This document shows positions 59,368 through 64,000 of a stretch of DNA of 64,000 nt, in pieces. Below the pieces are notes generated by a model. The model did not search any database. It had not been told where the DNA came from and worked only from the letters and a program-made list of their open reading frames with translations. Source of the stretch: Spongiibacter sp. IMCC21906 (GTDB taxonomy: Bacteria; Pseudomonadota; Gammaproteobacteria; Pseudomonadales; Spongiibacteraceae); contig NZ_CP011477.1 of the NCBI RefSeq assembly GCF_001010805.1, positions 2,061,001 through 2,125,000 on the forward strand, written 5' to 3'. Position numbers and translations under genes: made by a program. How positions within the stretch are numbered: position 1 is the first letter of the stretch; the number at the start of each line of letters is the position of its first letter.

Positions 59368-60819
59368 AAACAGCTGCTCAACTTTTTCGGCAATTTTAGC
59401 CAGCTTGGCGCATTGATGATAGCGCTGATATTTAGTCCCTTTGCCAGTGCAGAGGGCTGCCCCTATGAGTTTTTTCCTCCTGTAGCAGATACCCAGTTAT
59501 TAATGCCCGCCGATCGCTTACCCAACTTGCTGCAGTTTGAGTCGAAGACAGAGGATTGTCCTGAGCTCTTGGCTGATTTTGCCCAATTATATTTTTGGGG
59601 TATTGCTGGGCTGTCGCCAGATATGCAACGCTCTGCACACTATTTGGTCCAGTTACGAGCCATTGCTCCCGTCCATTCGGTATTGCGACTCTTAGAACCG
59701 GCTATGGTGCTGCTGGGTGAAAGCCATCGCTACAGCTTACACGAGGCCTTACGCCGTTATCAGCGAGAAATAAATAGCGGCCAGCCGCTACGCCGGGATA
59801 AGGCTTTAGCCGTAATCAATCAACTTGCCGCAGTGGGACAAAGGGTTGATGTCAGTGATCAAAAGCTGTTTTTGGACCCGCAGCATACGACTCCGGCAGC
59901 GTTTAACGGCAACCGGGCGGTGGTACTTAATGCCGAAGCAGGTTTATTGTTTGCTTATGGTCACAGTGGTGGGCTGGAATTGCTATGGGCCAAGCCATTG
60001 GCTAGCGGTAAAGCTGCATTTAAACATGTGAACGAATATCTCTCTTTTTTTGCCGCCGGTAACGATAGTGGTTTAGATCATCGACGCCAGCAGTGGCGAA
60101 TGCCTGTTCAGCAATTACACAGCGGTATTATCCGCAGTCGTTTTATGACTCAGCGTGGCCAGCGGGATATTCATTGTACGGCTACCGTCATTGCGTCCCA
60201 GTGGCTGCTGACCGCGGCCCATTGTTTGTCGCCGCCGCAAGATGCGGCCAATGGCCAACTGAGCGAATTATTTTTTGAATGGCAGGGAGAAAAACGTGTC
60301 GTCAGCGAAATATGGCGGCACCGAAAACACCGCGCCGCTGCTGAAGGCGCAGGGGAGGTGCTAGCGTATAGTGGCTCGGATCTGGCACTGATAAAGCTTC
60401 AGGTGGGAGTGAATGTGGCTGAGTTCCCCCAGCTGAATTCGCCTGCAGCCACGCCACTGCAAATAATCAGTTACGGCTACCCCCAGGACAAAACCCCCGG
60501 CAGTTTATGGGCGAGTAAGTGTCAGGCAAAACCGTATTTACGCGCAGAAAATGGCTATGGTGATGTTTATCGCCTAAATTGCAGTAACAGTGTTGGTCAG
60601 AGCGGTGCTGCGATATTAAACAGTGCCCACCCCCAACAGATTTTCGGTGTGTTATCGGCGCGAGTGCGGCAGGGCACAGACGATTACAATGTGTTTGCCG
60701 CGTTTGCCCCCGACCTGGTGAAGGACGTACGGGGACTGGTATTTGGCGCAAAGGACGAGTCCCGCTATTTTGAACGGCTCCAATTTAATGATCGGCATTG
60801 GGCCAGAAACGTTCATTAG
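59362..60819 (+). CDS. Exported trypsin-like serine protease with helical N-terminal domain
   Basis: 485 residues from the ATG at 59362. Signal peptide ends PFASA. Residues about 30-170 resemble a helical (Sel1-like) region; the protease domain occupies 245-450 with His287 (LLTAAHC), Asp340 (YSGSDLALIKL) and Ser414 (NSVGQSGAAIL). The oxyanion motif is GQSG, not GDSG. The start codon overlaps alr's start on the other strand, and the stop codon's final G is the first base of the palindromic element. Substrate unknown. Confidence 0.85.
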   Translation: MHKQLLNFFGNFSQLGALMIALIFSPFASAEGCPYEFFPPVADTQLLMPADRLPNLLQFESKTEDCPELLADFAQLYFWGIAGLSPDMQRSAHYLVQLRAIAPVHSVLRLLEPAMVLLGESHRYSLHEALRRYQREINSGQPLRRDKALAVINQLAAVGQRVDVSDQKLFLDPQHTTPAAFNGNRAVVLNAEAGLLFAYGHSGGLELLWAKPLASGKAAFKHVNEYLSFFAAGNDSGLDHRRQQWRMPVQQLHSGIIRSRFMTQRGQRDIHCTATVIASQWLLTAAHCLSPPQDAANGQLSELFFEWQGEKRVVSEIWRHRKHRAAAEGAGEVLAYSGSDLALIKLQVGVNVAEFPQLNSPAATPLQIISYGYPQDKTPGSLWASKCQAKPYLRAENGYGDVYRLNCSNSVGQSGAAILNSAHPQQIFGVLSARVRQGTDDYNVFAAFAPDLVKDVRGLVFGAKDESRYFERLQFNDRHWARNVH

Positions 60820-61084
60820 GGCCTGTTAACACTAAGTGGATTGTCACTGTTGAGGCTAAAAAAGGGCCAATCTCGGCGCGAGGAGAGTGGTTTGGTCATT
60901 CCAAATATACGACGAGCAACACAGAGTGGTGCTTTTTTAGCCTCAACCCGTAGGGCTGGGGCCATTTTTGCCCCCAGCGTTGTTGCCAGCCACTTGTTTA
61001 GAATGACTAAACGGCGTGTCTGTCGCCTAGCTGGAGGCAAAAATGACCGCCAGCAGTAATAATCCACTTAGTGTTAACAGGCCC
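60819..61084. mobile_element. Palindromic MITE-like element, 266 bp
   Basis: The ends are a perfect 23-bp inverted repeat, beginning GGGCCTGTTAACACTAAG. Inside are further nested palindromes: a 16-bp perfect pair GTTGAGGCTAAAAAAG / CTTTTTTAGCCTCAAC (about 60851-60954), GCTGGGGCC-ATTTTT-GCCCCCAGC, a related GCTGGAGGCAAAAATG copy further on, and two small loops (TTTGGTCATTCCAAA and GTTTAGAATGACTAAAC). No coding capacity and no obvious target duplication. The whole could fold as a multi-arm cruciform. Confidence 0.75.
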
Positions 61085-61143
61085 TTGTTGCCTGCGTCAG
61101 TGCATCTTGTATAGTGACTTTATGGTTAGCAGCAGGCTGTCTT

Positions 61144-62067
61144 ATGCCCAAAGGTTTTGAAAATAAATTAGTGGTCGCGATATCGTCTCGGGCACTGTTC
61201 AATCTGGATGAAAGTCATCAGGTCTTTGAAAAATCAGGCCTAGAGGCGTATCAGCAATACCAGATTGATCACGAAGATCAGATCCTGGAACCCGGCGAGG
61301 CCTTTGGCATTGTCGAGCGCTTACTCAGTCTTAATCAATATTTGGATGATTCTCGGGTTGAGGTGATTTTGCTGTCCCGCAACTCTGCCGATACCGGCCT
61401 GCGGGTCTTTAATTCTATAGAGCATTACGGCCTCAATATCAGTCGGGCCGCCTTCAGTGGTGGCGAAAGCCCGTATCGCTATGTCTCAGCTTTTGGCTGC
61501 CATCTGTTTTTATCTACCAATGCCGAGGATGTGTCTCGGGCCTTGGAGCATGGCGTAGCTGCGGCGACGCTGATGCCTCGTGGCAAAAAAAGCGACACCC
61601 AAAAAGCTAAAAAAGAACTGCGCTTTGCCTTTGATGGCGATGCCGTACTGTTTTCTGACGAAGCCGAACGGGTCTTTAAAAGCCAGGGCTTAGAAGCCTT
61701 TACCGCCAGTGAAGTCGCTGCGGCAAATCGGCCTCTTAGTGGTGGCCCCTTTAAACCTTTTTTGTCGGCCTTGAATAAGCTTCAGTCCGAATTTCCCGCC
61801 GATAATCCACCTATCCGCACTGCGCTGGTTACAGCGCGTTCGGCTCCCGCTCATAAGCGGGTGATTAATACCCTGCGAGAATGGAATATTCGTATCGACG
61901 AATCACTGTTTTTGGGCGGGTTGGAAAAAGGCGAATTTTTACGGGCCTATGGCGCCGACGTATTTTTTGACGACCAGCCCGGTCACTGTGAAAGTGCCAG
62001 CGAACATGTATCCACTGGTCATGTACCCCACGGTATTGCCAATATAAAAAGTGAGTCTGAAGGCTAA
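61144..62067 (+). CDS. 5'-nucleotidase (cytosolic 5'-nucleotidase 1 family)
   Basis: 307 residues from the ATG at 61144. LVVAISSRALFNLDESHQVFEKSGLEAYQQYQ and RFAFDGDAVLFSDEAERVFKSQGLEAF are typical of the PF06189 group, HAD-like enzymes that dephosphorylate nucleoside monophosphates. LFLGGLEKGEFLRAYGADVFFDDQPGHCESA is the C-terminal signature. The upstream region is the palindromic element, so its promoter may lie within or beyond it. Confidence 0.9.
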   Translation: MPKGFENKLVVAISSRALFNLDESHQVFEKSGLEAYQQYQIDHEDQILEPGEAFGIVERLLSLNQYLDDSRVEVILLSRNSADTGLRVFNSIEHYGLNISRAAFSGGESPYRYVSAFGCHLFLSTNAEDVSRALEHGVAAATLMPRGKKSDTQKAKKELRFAFDGDAVLFSDEAERVFKSQGLEAFTASEVAAANRPLSGGPFKPFLSALNKLQSEFPADNPPIRTALVTARSAPAHKRVINTLREWNIRIDESLFLGGLEKGEFLRAYGADVFFDDQPGHCESASEHVSTGHVPHGIANIKSESEG

Positions 62068-62074
62068 TCTTTGA

Positions 62075-63094
<1,020 letters not shown>

Positions 63095-63254
63095 CAAAGA
63101 ATAGTGCTTATTTCTCAACGCATATCTGCGGCAAACTCGTTATTCTGCTGATCAGCGCAGTCGTATCGCTAAAAGTGAGCTCAACTCCCCAATTGCTTTC
63201 TTAGCGGCAAGCCGGTAGATTGAGCGCCGTTTTTTCATTCTGAGGAGAATACCC

Positions 63255-63872
63255 GTGGAAATCGCCTGTCTTGACCTGGAAGGTGTGCTAATTCCTGAAA
63301 TTTGGATTGATTTTGCCGAGCGCACTGGCATTGAGGCCTTGAAGGCAACCACCCGAGATATTCCCGACTACGACGTGTTGATGCAGCAACGTCTGCGATT
63401 GCTCCATGAAAATGGCTTGGGCTTACCAGATATTCAGGCAGTGATTGCCGATATGAAGCCAATGGACGGCGCCAAAGAGTTTTTGGACTGGCTGCGGGCG
63501 CGTTTTCAGGTGGTGATTCTGTCTGACACTTTTTATGAATTTGCTGCACCGCTGATGGCACAGCTGGGCTGGCCAACACTGTTGTGCCATCGCCTTGAAA
63601 CCGACAACTTGGGTAAAGTGGTGGACTATAAAATCCGTCAGGTTAATCCCAAACGGCAGGCCGTTTTAGCATTGAAAACCCTGTATTACCGCATTATTGC
63701 TGCGGGTGATTCCTATAACGATACGACTATGCTTGCTGAAGCTGACGCCGGAATTTTGTTTAAGGCCCCGGATAACGTTATTAGCGAATTTCCCCAGTTT
63801 CCCGCCGTCCACGATTACGAAGCATTGAAGCTGGAGTTTTTAAAGGCTTCTGATCGCAAGCTCAGCCTATAA
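63255..63872 (+). CDS. thrH: Phosphoserine phosphatase / homoserine phosphotransferase ThrH
   Basis: 205 residues, HAD superfamily. MEIACLDLEGVLIPEIW carries the nucleophile Asp in the DLEG variant typical of ThrH; VILSDTFYEF and AAGDSYNDTTML are motifs II and IV. Can dephosphorylate phosphoserine and phosphorylate homoserine. Its end overlaps the convergent chorismate-enzyme gene by 6 bp. Confidence 0.95.
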   Translation: MEIACLDLEGVLIPEIWIDFAERTGIEALKATTRDIPDYDVLMQQRLRLLHENGLGLPDIQAVIADMKPMDGAKEFLDWLRARFQVVILSDTFYEFAAPLMAQLGWPTLLCHRLETDNLGKVVDYKIRQVNPKRQAVLALKTLYYRIIAAGDSYNDTTMLAEADAGILFKAPDNVISEFPQFPAVHDYEALKLEFLKASDRKLSL

Positions 63873-64000
63873 AACGGATTGCGCTGCAAGCGCGTCTAAA
63901 AGGCGGTTGATTTTGGTGTTGGTTTCATCAAATTCTTCCGCCATGTTTGAATCAGCTACAATTCCACCCCCTGCAAAACCTTTAATCTCACCGTTTTCGC
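63867..64000 (-). CDS. Chorismate-binding enzyme, C-terminal end (PabB-like), partial
   Basis: The last 43 codons only; the gene continues beyond the right edge. AGGGIVADSNMAEEFDETNTKINRLLDAL is the conserved end of the anthranilate/aminodeoxychorismate/isochorismate synthase component I family. AGGGIVADS with the acidic 'EEFDET' is nearest to aminodeoxychorismate synthase PabB, but the fragment cannot separate the three. Confidence 0.82.
   Translation of the reverse strand, partial: ENGEIKGFAGGGIVADSNMAEEFDETNTKINRLLDALAAQSVL

Overview
The window reads as chromosomal DNA of a marine-type gammaproteobacterium. Gene content and protein style (MnmC, HrpA, RdgC, RmuC, CysB, ThrH, HsbA-like STAS protein, CzcCBA plus CDF pump, AGCS alanine carrier) suggest a relative of the Cellvibrionales/Spongiibacteraceae. 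That placement is inferred from protein style and not from a search. About 57 protein genes, two tRNA genes and three distinct repeat systems are supported. One chorismate-binding enzyme gene is cut by the right edge.

Layout. 1-889: repeat-rich spacer with three REP-doublet elements and a hexanucleotide run. 0.9-5.5 kb: glutaminyl cyclase, a small lipoprotein, a degenerate NhaA-like membrane protein and mnmC. 5.6-11.4 kb: a five-gene oligopeptide ABC importer (oppABCDF) whose OppC carries an extra fibronectin-III-like periplasmic domain. 11.6-17.3 kb: fadD and hrpA. 17.4-21.7 kb: a DUF692/DUF2063 pair with no visible precursor peptide, mlaA, and a SpoIIE-phosphatase/STAS switch. 21.8-27.2 kb: terB-like, tal and dusA on the minus strand, gltX, tRNA-Ala(GGC), ald. 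27.4-32.0 kb: a small outer-membrane barrel, a two-subunit molybdenum hydroxylase and an MBL-fold hydrolase. 32.1-43.3 kb: a cation/proton antiporter, an unknown lipoprotein, and a heavy-metal block (czcCBA on the minus strand, a Cys/His-rich small protein broken by an amber codon, and divergent czcD). 43.5-47.5 kb: rdgC, a 266-bp-period REPIN array, tRNA-Ser(GGA), and a 168-bp-period array built from the 5' part of that tRNA. 47.6-64 kb: moaCDE and small redox/housekeeping genes (flavin reductase, Nudix, PhzF, RmuC, Bcp, exonuclease III, YajC), then D-cysteine desulfhydrase-like, AGCS, alr, a trypsin-like protease, a palindromic 266-bp element, 5'-nucleotidase, cysB, thrH and pabB-like.

Functional links. 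MoaCDE make part of the molybdopterin needed by the hydroxylase. Ald, AGCS and Alr together handle alanine. CzcCBA and CzcD export divalent metals. CysB and the desulfhydrase touch sulfur metabolism.

The strongest candidate for something undescribed is the tRNA-Ser-linked repeat array. Its hairpins are kept by compensatory changes, including U-G wobbles that pair only in the tRNA-sense strand. Next are the orphan DUF692/DUF2063 pair and the amber-interrupted metal protein.
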